Below are positions 1 through 9,722 of a stretch of DNA of 28,351 nucleotides, one piece after another (within the stretch, counting starts at the first letter, position 1; each line of letters opens with the position of its first letter). The stretch covers positions 1 through 28,351 of the forward strand of contig JAKCWW010001922.1 of NCBI GenBank assembly GCA_026260175.1. Direction: 5' to 3'. Source of the stretch: Reticulitermes lucifugus (lineage: Eukaryota > Arthropoda > Insecta > Blattodea > Rhinotermitidae). The translations under genes were made by a program, and so were the position numbers. The notes beneath the pieces are model-generated. The model saw only the letters and a list, made by a program, of their open reading frames with translations, had not been told where the DNA came from and did no database searches.

Positions 1-59
<59 letters not shown>

Positions 60-78
60 TACATATATATATGTATAT
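1..78. repeat. (AC)n / (AT)n microsatellite
   Basis: About 49 bases of uninterrupted AC dinucleotides run from the window edge, then grade into mixed ACAT and AT repeats ending near 78. The array may continue upstream of the window. Confidence 0.97.
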
Positions 79-2445
79 GCTTATAGGTTCTCCTGCCTTA
101 TTGTCTTGCAGTTTAATGCTGCCTAAAAAATGCAAATCTTAAATCACCTTAAAATAAAGAAAGAAAAAATATTACCGATGACTTAATATTTGACGTACTG
201 ACTGACATTCTGTTTGTTTTGCTTATGACTGCTGGGAATATGGGCCATGTTTATATTTTTATGTTTATAAATGTTATACTCTTGTATTGCATTCATAACT
301 TTTAGTAACATATAAAGCCTGAAACTGCTTTGCTCTTTAACTCTTTGTTCTACAGGGGTAAAAATATTTTCTATGGAATTTGTGAAGACTAATATTGACA
401 CCTGTAGAAACATCACTGTCAGTTTGTAACGTTGTGGTGTACCGTAAACACTGCAGCACGAAATGCCCTTTGTTTTCTGTAGACTATGTTCTTAAAGAAT
501 ATATACCGTAATTTACCTCATGGTTGGGGAAATTAACTGTAATTCCATACATATATGTAGCTAAATCACGAGACTGATTATTCAGTAATCATATTAACTT
601 CTCCATTTGTACGGCTCCTAAAAACAAATATCACAGTAGGTATGAAGTTAGCTGATAGAGGATACGAGAAAATTAATACACAGACTTCATTAATAGCCAT
701 ACTGAATGTGTGCATTACAATATGGTAACTGCCTAATAGTGCTCGACTGGGAGAAAAGTGCTCCGTGTAACATTACACAAAATTGCGAAGGGCTTTATTT
801 GCAGTTGCGCTTATTTTGAGTTTTATATCAAGTTTAGTTTAAACATGGTGTGCACGAAAAACTACATTTAATAATTTCTTAAGAGTGGACTTTGTTATGG
901 GTCAGTATGTTTGAAAATTTTCTCTTTCAGGAGATTTCCTAAACAAAATATTCTGTGCATTCTTTTTTGCTTTGCTTCCCAGTGATAAGTCCAGTCAATT
1001 TAATTGACGTAGTCCTTCGGAATATTATGTGAGCTCTTTATCTGTTGAACTTACTCGTGTCATATATTCTAGTATTAAATTCTTAATCCCTTTTGAATGT
1101 TATAATATTTTGGGCAGTTTGTTTTCAGAACGTTTATTTCGTTATTTCCCAAAAGAAGGCACCGTGTTTTATGAGAATTAAAGAGTAACTGGGAACACCA
1201 TTGTTTTACCTATCTCATTGTTTATTATTTCCTTCTTCAGGGATATGGCGTCGCGTAGGTTGGACTGTTTGGGAACCTCACATTTCGTATGCTGTATAAT
1301 GTTTTGTAAAACAGATGGGACGATAAGAGACGCTGCACTCATTGTTAATATGAAGGAGTGTATAAATATGTTAGCACATACAGTCCGACGTTACTATTTA
1401 CTTTTCCGTGGGTAATTATTACAATACTTTGCGGTTTGCAATTCGAACGAGAAGAATAAATTCAGTGCCTACATTGTTTCAGCTGAGATAAGAACTGACG
1501 GTGTACAGCTTCATGTAATGTGCCAATGGAGAAGGAATCCATCTCCGAAACTTTTCATATTGTAACAAAAGTGATAGAACTGATTACTCCTACTACGTTC
1601 GTCAGTTTACAAGCTGCAGATTAGAAGCATAAAGTTTTTTTATATGTGATGTGTTGTTGGGTGAGTAGTGCCTGTTGTTTCTCAGGATCGTAATGTCACC
1701 AATTGCAGGGTCATGCAGTGCAAAAAATAGCAATTTCCTTGACTGTGTAACGCTGAAACTGGAGGAAGCATGATCCTTGGAGGCATCGGGATTTACTCAC
1801 CTAGCAACAAAACGTTAAGTCTCAGAAGACGTGAATATACAGCAGCACTGCTGGGAAAACCTCAAATCTCGCGCACTTCAATATTAGAAAATTAAAACCT
1901 AAGGGAAGTACATGGATATTGCATAGAAGAAATAAAGGAGAAGTAGGGCGTTTTTATAATAGGAACTCTGTGACACAAACACTTCAGCAAGTGTTAAACC
2001 GTAGACTGAGAATGAATTTCGGAGGGGAAAACGGATGAGTCGTGAAGAAGCAGCTTGCGGGGCGTCACTTTCTTATAAGGATGAGTTGGAAGAGTAGGCG
2101 TGAACAGCTTCTCTAAGGATACTAGTAAATATGAAGAGTTGAAATGCGGTGAAATGGCTCAGCATAGGTTTTCAGCGGTGCTGAATGTCACCATCTTATT
2201 ACAAAATTGGCAGATTAAATTTATAGATATTCTGTACATCTGATTGTGGTAAAATTCTCTGTCGGGGTTCAAAGACAAAAAAATATGTAGAAGGAGATGT
2301 CTGATGGTCTCAATGCAGTGCTGGTGAAGAATTACTACTTCTGGGAAATGCCAGCTTTTAAACTGGCAAATAGTTACCAGCCTTACAGATGAGTTGCTGC
2401 CTCCGTTAGCAGGTTACGGTACTATGAATGTGGGCACAGCAAACC
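79..2445. other. unassigned AT-rich intergenic or intronic sequence
   Basis: No recognisable protein motif, tRNA-like box or terminal repeat was found on either strand. The open frames here (for example 183-416 minus and 1218-1415 plus) are short, have no familiar domain and are what stop-poor chance frames look like. Short introns or exons of an unfamiliar gene cannot be excluded by eye. Confidence 0.5.
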
Positions 2446-2460
2446 CCGACAAAACGTCGG
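2446..2460. repeat. short hairpin CCGAC-aaaac-GTCGG
   Basis: A perfect 5-bp inverted repeat with a 5-base loop, in a locally GC-richer stretch of otherwise AT-rich DNA. It resembles ends of dispersed repeats but has no partner that I can identify nearby. Confidence 0.4.
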
Positions 2461-2569
2461 TATCTTTCTACCAATATATGTCGTTATATCCCAGAACACT
2501 GAAATCTTAAATATATATTAGGCTATTTGTAAAATACTATTCTGCTGTCAAATAAATAAGTCGCATTTT

Positions 2570-2616
2570 AATAATATTAATTATATATATTAATATATAT
2601 ATATTAATAATATTTT
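2570..2616. repeat. AT-rich imperfect palindrome
   Basis: The tract alternates TAATATTA and TATATATA blocks and is nearly self-complementary around its centre near 2593. It could extrude as a cruciform or simply be a degenerate (AT)n microsatellite. Confidence 0.7.
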
Positions 2617-2880
2617 GCAAGTATTTTGCAGTACACATACAGCCTTATTATCTTGTAAACATGCAATATGTAACTGATATTTGGCTTTGTGTTATGATAA
2701 TATTACTTTTATTGACGTTAAACGCAATAAATATGCCTTTTAAAATACCCATAATGACAAGGTATGTTTGTAGAATGACACATTTGTTACAACATATTTT
2801 CATCTGCCCGACAGTATGAGGCCAAAAACTGTACGTTATAAATCAAAACATACGGATGTAACAACAATGTGGCGGTCAAT

Positions 2881-3030
2881 ACTGAACGGGTAGCCAGAGC
2901 GGTAGCGATACATATGCTATAAGCCTGCAGTTCGGATTGACCGACTTCTGTGACTCACAGATCCCTCCCATAAAAATGTCACTAAACGAGATATTCGTGG
3001 GCGCTTGTCCAGCTCCATCTTCGGTTACTG
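2881..3030 (+). mobile_element. degenerate tRNA-derived SINE
   Basis: TAGCCAGAGCGG at 2891-2902 fits an RNA polymerase III A box, and GTTCGGATTGA at 2930-2940 is a decayed B box. Their spacing is about that of a tRNA gene. The sequence after the B box is GC-richer than its flanks, as expected of a SINE body. Its 3' end is not clear. The open frame on the other strand across this element (2876-3109) has no recognised homology. Confidence 0.45.
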
Positions 3031-3109
3031 ATTTCGTTTGTGCATTCAAATGAATATAGAGGACATAATTTAATGTTATTGTGTTCCTGTACTTGAAAGA
3101 CTCAAACAT

Positions 3110-3303
3110 AAATTAGTAGGCGAAAGAAAGAAAAAGAGAAGAGGCAATATAGCAAACGAAGAGACAGAAGAAAGCAATAAGGAATTCATGCAGCAAAGAG
3201 GAAGAAACAGAGCCAGAAGAACAAAAATAAAATAAGAATAAAAGATGAATATTCTAAAAAGAGAGGCGAAGAAAGAAGAAGTATGAGAGAAAGAATAGAG
3301 ACC
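3110..3303 (+). other. purine-rich strand-asymmetric tract
   Basis: The plus strand is almost all A and G for about 190 bases, with GAAAGAAAGA, AGAAGAAAG and GAGAGAAAG blocks. The complementary open frame (3076-3381, minus) is therefore a low-complexity Leu/Phe/Ser-rich translation and is most likely spurious. It may be a decayed GA-type microsatellite. Confidence 0.7.
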
Positions 3304-3766
3304 CACTTGGTGAAGGAAACGGCGATTGTTTTTCGTACGAAAATTCCATATTTGCAGCTGACTGTTAGAGTTAAGTGACATGGATAGACTTCCGTGAGGT
3401 CAGTAAAGAAATTACTGCATGCAAATTAGGTGGCAAGCACGTTGAGATGATACATGCTGCCTTCATGACATTAATTAATATTCCTATCAACAATTTGTTG
3501 AATTTTACGTAGTGCATAACAACACATTCCTCTTCTACGTTTTAAAATTTCTTACTCATATATTTGCATTGTAGAATAAACGTTTTCTTCTTACATATAA
3601 GACTTAGGCATATTAACTCCTCTAACAACCTTAGTAGTTTCTTTCGGCACCTTTATATACTAATATTGCTGTTTAAACAGCAGAAAGTATGATGTTCTTC
3701 GTCATTGAACGTACTGTGTCTTCTACATAGTCGTGTCTACAATGACGTATATGTACCTAAATCAAT
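3304..3766. other. unassigned AT-rich sequence
   Basis: Nothing recognisable on either strand. Confidence 0.45.
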
Positions 3767-3870
3767 GTATTTATTTATTTTTGGTTTATTTAACCACGCT
3801 GTCAGTGTCTCAGAACATATAGCGTCAAATGGTAGTGTCATAAATGAATAACGGATAAGACTAAGGAGTG
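3767..3870 (-). mobile_element. 3' part of a tRNA-derived SINE
   Basis: Read on plus, the stretch TTTATTTAACCACGCTGTCA, then CAGAACATATAGCGTC about ten bases later, corresponds to the block at 6175-6225 (TTTGTTTAATGTCGCTGTCA, then TTTATAGCG). It resembles the complement of the 3' end of an abundant cockroach SINE that I recall. Only the tail-proximal part is visible; no tRNA-like head follows at higher coordinates. Confidence 0.5.
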
Positions 3871-6055
3871 AAAAAGTAAAGATGTCATGTAACAGCCTGT
3901 ATTAGATCCAAAGAAATTTAATTTTATATTCATTAATAAAAGTGGGTTAGTTGTAACATGAATGTTAGCTAATGCTGCTGCTGATTTACACTTCTGCCCC
4001 TTTCTCCTACGTTTGAGAGTAGTGTGTTGCTGTTGTTCCCAAGTGCTGTGTGCACACTCTTCAACTCCTGTAGCACCACTCTAATGGACGAAGGAACGCA
4101 GCCCCTGCGTTTAGTCTTCTCACTCCAACTAAACACACAATGCGGAGCGGGTGGCCCAACTCCCAGACATAGCGGTAAATCCAGGGTTATCTTCCGGAGG
4201 AATTAAGGTAGCTGTTCCTGGATCAAGCGGTAAGCGAGACCTGACACGGATGGGATTCTGCTCTGTGACTTCGCCCCCACCAACCTGTATTATGGCCTTA
4301 TGTTGATAAGTTGTTTCTGTGCTGCACCGTCGCCATCGTTTCAAATTCTCCATCACTGTTCACAGATTTCGCATTATAAGTAACTAATGAAAAAATCCAA
4401 CTGAAAAATTCGACATTTTTCCTTCAGACAGTGCCTGTATCTTCGAGGAGGTCTGTGTACTTACCGAGGTCGTCTTAGGACTAACGCCATCTATGAACAC
4501 GGAGAGTAACGACGTCTTTTGTGAGTGAACGACATAGAATAAGCCGTTTAAAGCCCATTGGTAACTTTATGTACCATCTTCTGTAACATTAAGCAAGTAG
4601 AAAACTTATCACACAGTGTATTTGTGTGTCTGATATGGTTCTCACAGCAAAGGCCAGTTACTTCCTTAACAGCATTAAGCGTGTTGTCATGGTTGTGCAA
4701 AAGGGTCATCTTCTTTGCGAACTAAGAACTTAACTTACATGTATAATTAAGATAAACGTTACTTTTTGAAGTGTTAAATTATCATAAACGTGAAGGTTGA
4801 AGTATTTTGGAATGTTACCCTGCGTCACTGAGTAAATGATTTCTACTTACCCAAAGATGCAGCGGAATATCCTAGAAGACTTGAATCTTCAGCAACGCTG
4901 TTGTGAGAATCCCAATATTTCGCATGTCATAAACCTTTTCCACGGAACAGACCTCTTGAGAAATGCTCACCGCATCAATGAAATTAGCGTCTTTTATGGA
5001 AAGTGAAAATTCGTTACACTTTTCACAAGAGACCACCAATGGTTCCTACGCTGTATCACATCCTCGTATCTAGTTATTCAGACACATTTTTAAGATTATC
5101 CTCTCGATCTATGGTTAAAACTCCTGAGTTGTGTCTTCCACTAAGATTCTTCGCTTACAGTTTCCTGTATGTTTCTGTCCTCTTTCATATGTGTCATTCC
5201 AAATATTTGTTTATATTTAGATTTCTTCCTCTCTCCCCTATTTCCTTTTGTTGCCTCCGGTTCTTACTTTTAGATATTTTGTATTTACATTAAAATTTTT
5301 TGTGTACAACATTTTAATACATTAAACGCGACATTTAATGATGGTATATTGCACCGCGTCAGGCAGAGCAAAAAATCTGTAAATCCAGCAACTTCAAACG
5401 AGCCGATAGTTATGCGTGTTTTAGTCTGTGCTACAAATCCTCTGAACAACCAGACCACGATAACAGGGTAACATATTACACAGAGAAGGTTACGTTAATG
5501 CTGTCAAGGCGCCTTTAGGTCCCGCATTAAGTTACGACGTCAGAACAGGAGTTTTACAAATGACCTCTTTTGATTACATTTACATAATATTTTTTCTCCC
5601 CTCTTTCTCAAGAAAGTGGAAAATGAAATTAACCATTATGTCTTCAGAAATGGTTAGGTTTTAGTACAATCCGGCTCCACAAGTTAGGAATAACCCGTGA
5701 AGGTGTATTTTAATGTCTGTTGGTATTTATTTATTGGAAATTAATTTTATTATAAGAAGGAATTTAATGTAATAAAATCTGTACGTATGCAGTGCATTTA
5801 CGTTGAAGATAAAATGAAATTTTCAAGTGTATGTCAAACAGGAGCTCAGAATATTCTTACGTAAAAGGGATATGTAAGAGACGAAACGGAGTTTGATAAT
5901 TTAAGATTTGATTCAAGTTTTACGACGTTACTCCGTGCTGACTGGTAAATATTAACTGACCGTTTTCCAGGTTTCGTACAATTTGGGGAATTTCTTGACC
6001 AGCTAAATGGTTATCACGTAATCAAGGACTCTGCCTCATCTCATAGGGGTAGTTA
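3871..6055. other. mostly unassigned sequence with a GC-richer patch
   Basis: No gene or known repeat could be assigned. A patch at about 4020-4360 is GC- and CpG-richer than its surroundings and has open frames on both strands (4024-4206 plus and 4129-4356 minus), but neither translation shows a motif I know. Bases 5140-5260 are pyrimidine-rich on plus, which explains the low-complexity hydrophobic open frame at 5003-5293. Confidence 0.45.
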
Positions 6056-6096
6056 TTTAGGTAGGTATGTAGGTAGTACGTAGGTAGGTAGGTAGC
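6056..6096. repeat. (TAGG)n microsatellite
   Basis: An interrupted tandem array of the tetranucleotide GTAG, with variants such as GTAT and GTAC. Confidence 0.9.
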
Positions 6097-6164
6097 AGTT
6101 CTTACTACTATTCATATACACATTCAAGCATCTGAAAGTAGTCGTCTGAGAACTTTTTACACCC

Positions 6165-6420
6165 TAAGTATTTATTATTTTATAGTTTGTTTAATGTCGC
6201 TGTCAGCGTCGAGTGATTTATAGCGAGAAATGGATTGGAAATTGTGGAAGGATGATATTGTGACCCAGTTTTAGGTTTAGCGCAGCAGTTGTGTGAAACG
6301 ACTGAGGAATAATAAGTAAATTTCTGTTAAGATAATGTGGGTCCCTGACGAAGTTCGAACTGTGTACTTCCGGAATTCATTGCAGAAACGCTATTGCTAG
6401 GGCCAACGTGCTCATTTTTC
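6165..6420 (-). mobile_element. degenerate full-length tRNA-derived SINE
   Basis: The low-coordinate end carries the same body block as 3767-3870. At the high-coordinate end the minus strand shows a decayed B box (CAGTTCGAACTTCG, complement of about 6349-6362) and, further out, TAGCAATAGCG as a decayed A box (complement of about 6391-6401). Head, body and tail are in the right order for one SINE on minus, so this is the longer copy of that family in the window. It has many substitutions and is probably old and inactive. Confidence 0.5.
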
Positions 6421-8104
6421 CCAAGATTTATCTTTGGATTATTAACTCATTTAAATCTCTATTGCCTTATGCTGTAGAATATGCTGTTAATTTACCCAGG
6501 CTGACGGAGCAAATACACCAGATGTACAAATTAGGAAGTCTGTTCTAGCGTGCAGGATTAAGCCACGAAAGCGCCGTACAGAGAGAGCTTCAGATGAATT
6601 TAGAGTCTGTGGCAAACACATTCAGAAGGCTCGACCGCTCTAGTCTCTATGGTCAATTTGCTTGAGCCTGTTGGTATAATGTACGACACTTCCTTCTTAT
6701 TTATTAAAAATAGTACTAGAGTGCCGAAAATTCTGCCTTGCAATTTAAGCAACAATTTTTTTTCTCCGTGGTTAGCTTCAGGATTTTTATTAACTGTCAC
6801 CTTCATCTTCAGGTAACACAATGAATATCTCCAGAAATTTACTTGGCAACGGTAAGCAATACATTTCCGTCTTTCATGGGTAAAACATCGAACTTCAAGT
6901 ATATTAATGAATTTGGTTTCTTCCTTCATTCGTTCTTCGCTTGATAGTTCGCTCTGTTGCCATGATAACATTGCACCTGTGTTCTCTGTGAGGTACGCAC
7001 TGTTGCAATAAAATAGTTGATTATCGCGCATATTTTCATGATTACCACGTGTGTCCTATGTGAATTACGCGCAGAGGCAGAAGAAAGAGATGAACATGGA
7101 GCATAAACTTTGCAGAACCAGATGGAATCAGTCCGGTAGACGAGCTTAACGTTTGGTTTGCTCCGTAAATAAAGAAACAACCGATAAAAGCAGCTGTAAA
7201 CTAGAGTGCACGTGAATAATATGGTGGACCATAATATGACAGGTTACAAGGTGCATTTTTCGTAAGATACACGGTGAGGAAGAAGACAAAGTTGAGCATC
7301 AGGCATGAGCGCCATGGTTATAAGGTGTGACTCGCTAGGGATGAAGAATGCTTTGCTAAGAAGAGAATTAGAATCGTAACTGCCAGTTCGAGAGCGGCGG
7401 AAGGTAGAAAAGCAACTTAACACAGCGGAGTTTAGAATTTTAACAGAAAGGGTATGGTACTAGGCAAAAAGTGATTTTATGCTGTCCCGGACGAAGACAT
7501 GGCACGCGACTAGTATTTGAACAAAACAGCCTCTACTAAATATGCACGTATGTAAGTGGTTGCTTAATTATTTAGCACTACTCATTGTTGCAATTGTCCC
7601 AGTAGTATAATGAACATAATATCGTAAATTTAACTGAAGAAAAGAGATTGTATAACATGGTGGTACCTTCCGAGGGTGATAATGTGCAGATATGTAAAAC
7701 CTGTTTCAAAGAAACATATAACATGATACGTGACAACATACTCTGAATTTCTGGAGACATAACACGAATATCATATCGATTTCGTACATATAAAAGAAAA
7801 CGGTGTATCTCGCCCAGATGTAACTCTGTCTTCACAATAGTACTATTGAGAAGGCAACCTACGTATCATCGACTGCTTTTTTATCTGTACAGCACACCTC
7901 ACCGAAAAAGGAAGACTACTATTAGGGAAGATTTTTGTATATATCTTAAAATATTTTAACTTTAATTGCAACTGATATTAACATATAATAATAATTTTTA
8001 CAAAACCAACAAAATGAAGTACTTTGCAAGAATTTTTAAGGATGAGATCTTCATTCTGTGGACACATAATTTTATAAAATTTTAATATGTATGTATTTTA
8101 TACT
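6421..8104. other. unassigned sequence
   Basis: The longest open frames are on minus (6600-7031, 143 codons; 6926-7180; 7578-7835). I recognise no domain in any, and none has a supported splice or start context. The 143-codon frame is long for this stop-rich window and deserves a homology search, but composition and lack of motifs argue for chance. Confidence 0.4.
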
Positions 8105-8111
8105 AATGGCT

Positions 8112-8145
8112 TGCCCGAGAATGACCGTAATATGGTCGAAACATA
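8112..8145 (+). repeat. hairpin followed by GAAAC (dispersed motif, copy 1)
   Basis: GACC at 8123-8126 can pair with GGTC at 8134-8137, and GAAAC follows directly at 8138-8142. CCGAGA lies just before the stem. The arrangement recalls the core order of a hammerhead ribozyme (CUGANGA, stem II, GAAAC), but the core is not canonical. Confidence 0.35.
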
Positions 8146-8170
8146 TTGCTATAAATAATATGATGAATTA

Positions 8171-8858
8171 ACATTATCGTGAACAATGTTTAGTCGACGG
8201 TGTGAAATGGCAATTATTATTATTATACCTCGTAATTAGGACAACGGGATGCCTAACACCGAAATTTATTGGTTGCTTGGTAACTGCAAAATTACTCATT
8301 GTGCTAGTGTCTCGCTGCTTTCATTATAGGGCGAAATAATTGGAGAAGATTTGAGCTCTGTATAGACGAGCAAATCTGACAAATCTTTTCGGGGTTTCCT
8401 TCCTAACACAAACAAAGTTTTTATACACATCCATCCGATTTCCGCTATTTATTTCCGAGCTACAGAGCATGACGGTCTGGTGGAGAGATAGACGGACAGA
8501 TGGATACTAAGAGTCATGTATGTAGATACGAGAACTACAATAACACACTGAAATGACGGGATACACTTCTTTAATATTTGCAGCCATTCATCTCAGTATT
8601 GTTTGTAGTTCCTTGTACTGTCTGAAACTTTTAAGGCCTGAAATTAATCTGAATATTATTTATAAATAAGCTCACACGTCCCCCGAAAATGTTCACCTCT
8701 ATTACAAACACAAAGTGGTTAATTGGATTCAGGAAATAAAATCCATATTTAGTCTGGGCAACGTATGAAATATCTAGATAACCTTATGGTCTGTGTGTTC
8801 AAAGTGTAGTGTCTTTTGCGTTAAAAATTTTTGTAGATGTAGTAACTGTTGATTTGAG
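8171..8858. other. unassigned AT-rich sequence
   Basis: Nothing recognisable apart from short ATTATT runs near 8215 and GACAGA-like repeats near 8490. Confidence 0.45.
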
Positions 8859-9121
8859 GCCGTGCCATGGCTCAGGCGGTTAGTCGCCTTCCTCTCACCG
8901 CGGAGGCCCGGGTTCGATCCCGGCTTGGTCCATGTGGGATTTGTGGTGGACAAAGTGACACTGGGGCAGGTTTTTCTCCGAGTACTTCGGATTTCCCCTG
9001 TCAATTTCATTCCACCGGTCCTCCGTTAAAATGAAAAAGCAGATAAAACATAATCTTCATCACAGGGTTGCACAATAAGCTTTCAAGGCTGCATCTGCTA
9101 TGGGGCCCTTCAATAAAAAAC
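8859..9121 (+). mobile_element. tRNA-derived SINE, well preserved
   Basis: The head has a near-consensus A box TGGCTCAGGCGG (8868-8879) and a perfect B box GGTTCGATCCC (8911-8921), spaced as in a tRNA. A unique body follows (about 8930-9090, with GGCAGGTTTTTCTCCGAG and CCACCGGTCCTCCG blocks), and the element ends in an A-rich tail CAATAAAAAAC near 9121. SINEs of this type are transcribed by RNA polymerase III from the internal boxes and depend on a LINE for mobility. The open frame on minus through this region (8774-9010) is a shadow of the SINE. It is the least decayed SINE in the window, so probably the youngest. Confidence 0.88.
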
Positions 9122-9494
9122 TTTTCAATTTTAAAGGGTTAATACACTAATGAACCATGGAGCATATTCCTGCTTTAGAAGCTAGTCAATAAATTCTTCG
9201 CTTCCTTTGAGCCCAACGGTTTATTTCTGTCTTTAAAAGCGCCTGACACTGGATTGCAGTCTGTGGCCAATGAATCTAGTTTACATGCTTATACGCCACT
9301 GATTTTAAGAACCATATCATTAATATCCCCTGTGACTGTTTCTACCAAGTGGTCTGTATTTCCTCCTTCCCGACTAAAATATTTTAGACATACCTCGTCA
9401 CCATGTGGGATATTTATCACACCCGTCGCATTTCCTTACTTTGTTATACTCAGTAGTTCACGGTATAAAGCTGCTGATTATTATTATTATGTAA
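9122..9494. other. unassigned sequence
   Basis: Nothing recognisable. A 116-codon plus frame (9254-9604) crosses it; only its last third, described separately, looks like transposon protein. Confidence 0.4.
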
Positions 9495-9588
9495 ATGTAT
9501 TCATTTACATCTTAGGCTACGAAGAAACTTTTACTTTACCTGTTTTATATGGGTGTGAAATATGGTGTCTCACGTTGGGGTTACAATT
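9495..9588 (+). pseudogene. LINE scrap, family B C-terminal region
   Basis: Translation in the frame of 9254-9604 includes LPVLYGCEIWCLTLG, very like the PVVLYGCETWTLTL segment found downstream of the reverse transcriptase domain in many insect non-LTR retrotransposons. The preceding residues (IYILGYEETFT) fit loosely. Similarity ends after the CLTL segment, so this is a truncated scrap of about 30 residues with no coding capacity. Confidence 0.5.
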
Positions 9589-9688
9589 TATATTTACGGT
9601 TTAGTTCTATAGGGCTTTGACTATGGTGCATTACATTTCGAAACAAACTCCTTTTTCGATATTATCCATTGTCGACTTATAATTAAAA

Positions 9689-9722
9689 TACGTTTCGGAA
9701 GCCGGCATTGCTTCCGTCTTCA
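9689..9722 (-). repeat. hairpin followed by GAAAC (dispersed motif, copy 2)
   Basis: On minus the order is TGAAGA, then CGGAAGC (complement of 9710-9716), a loop, GCTTCCG (complement of 9696-9702) and AAACGT. The 7-bp stem is perfect. This is the cleanest copy of the motif. Confidence 0.45.

Noticed and set aside
3076..3381. 101-codon minus frame with hydrophobic stretches, looking like a membrane protein
   Set aside because: It is the complement of a purine-rich low-complexity tract; the Leu/Phe/Ser composition follows from that.
6600..7031. 143-codon minus frame, the longest in the window
   Set aside because: No motif, signal or repeat signature could be seen, and it overlaps another unrelated frame (6926-7180). 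It is kept only as an unassigned stretch.
8859..8935. A functional tRNA gene
   Set aside because: The A and B boxes are good, but the head continues into a SINE body with an A-rich tail, and acceptor-stem pairing is not evident.
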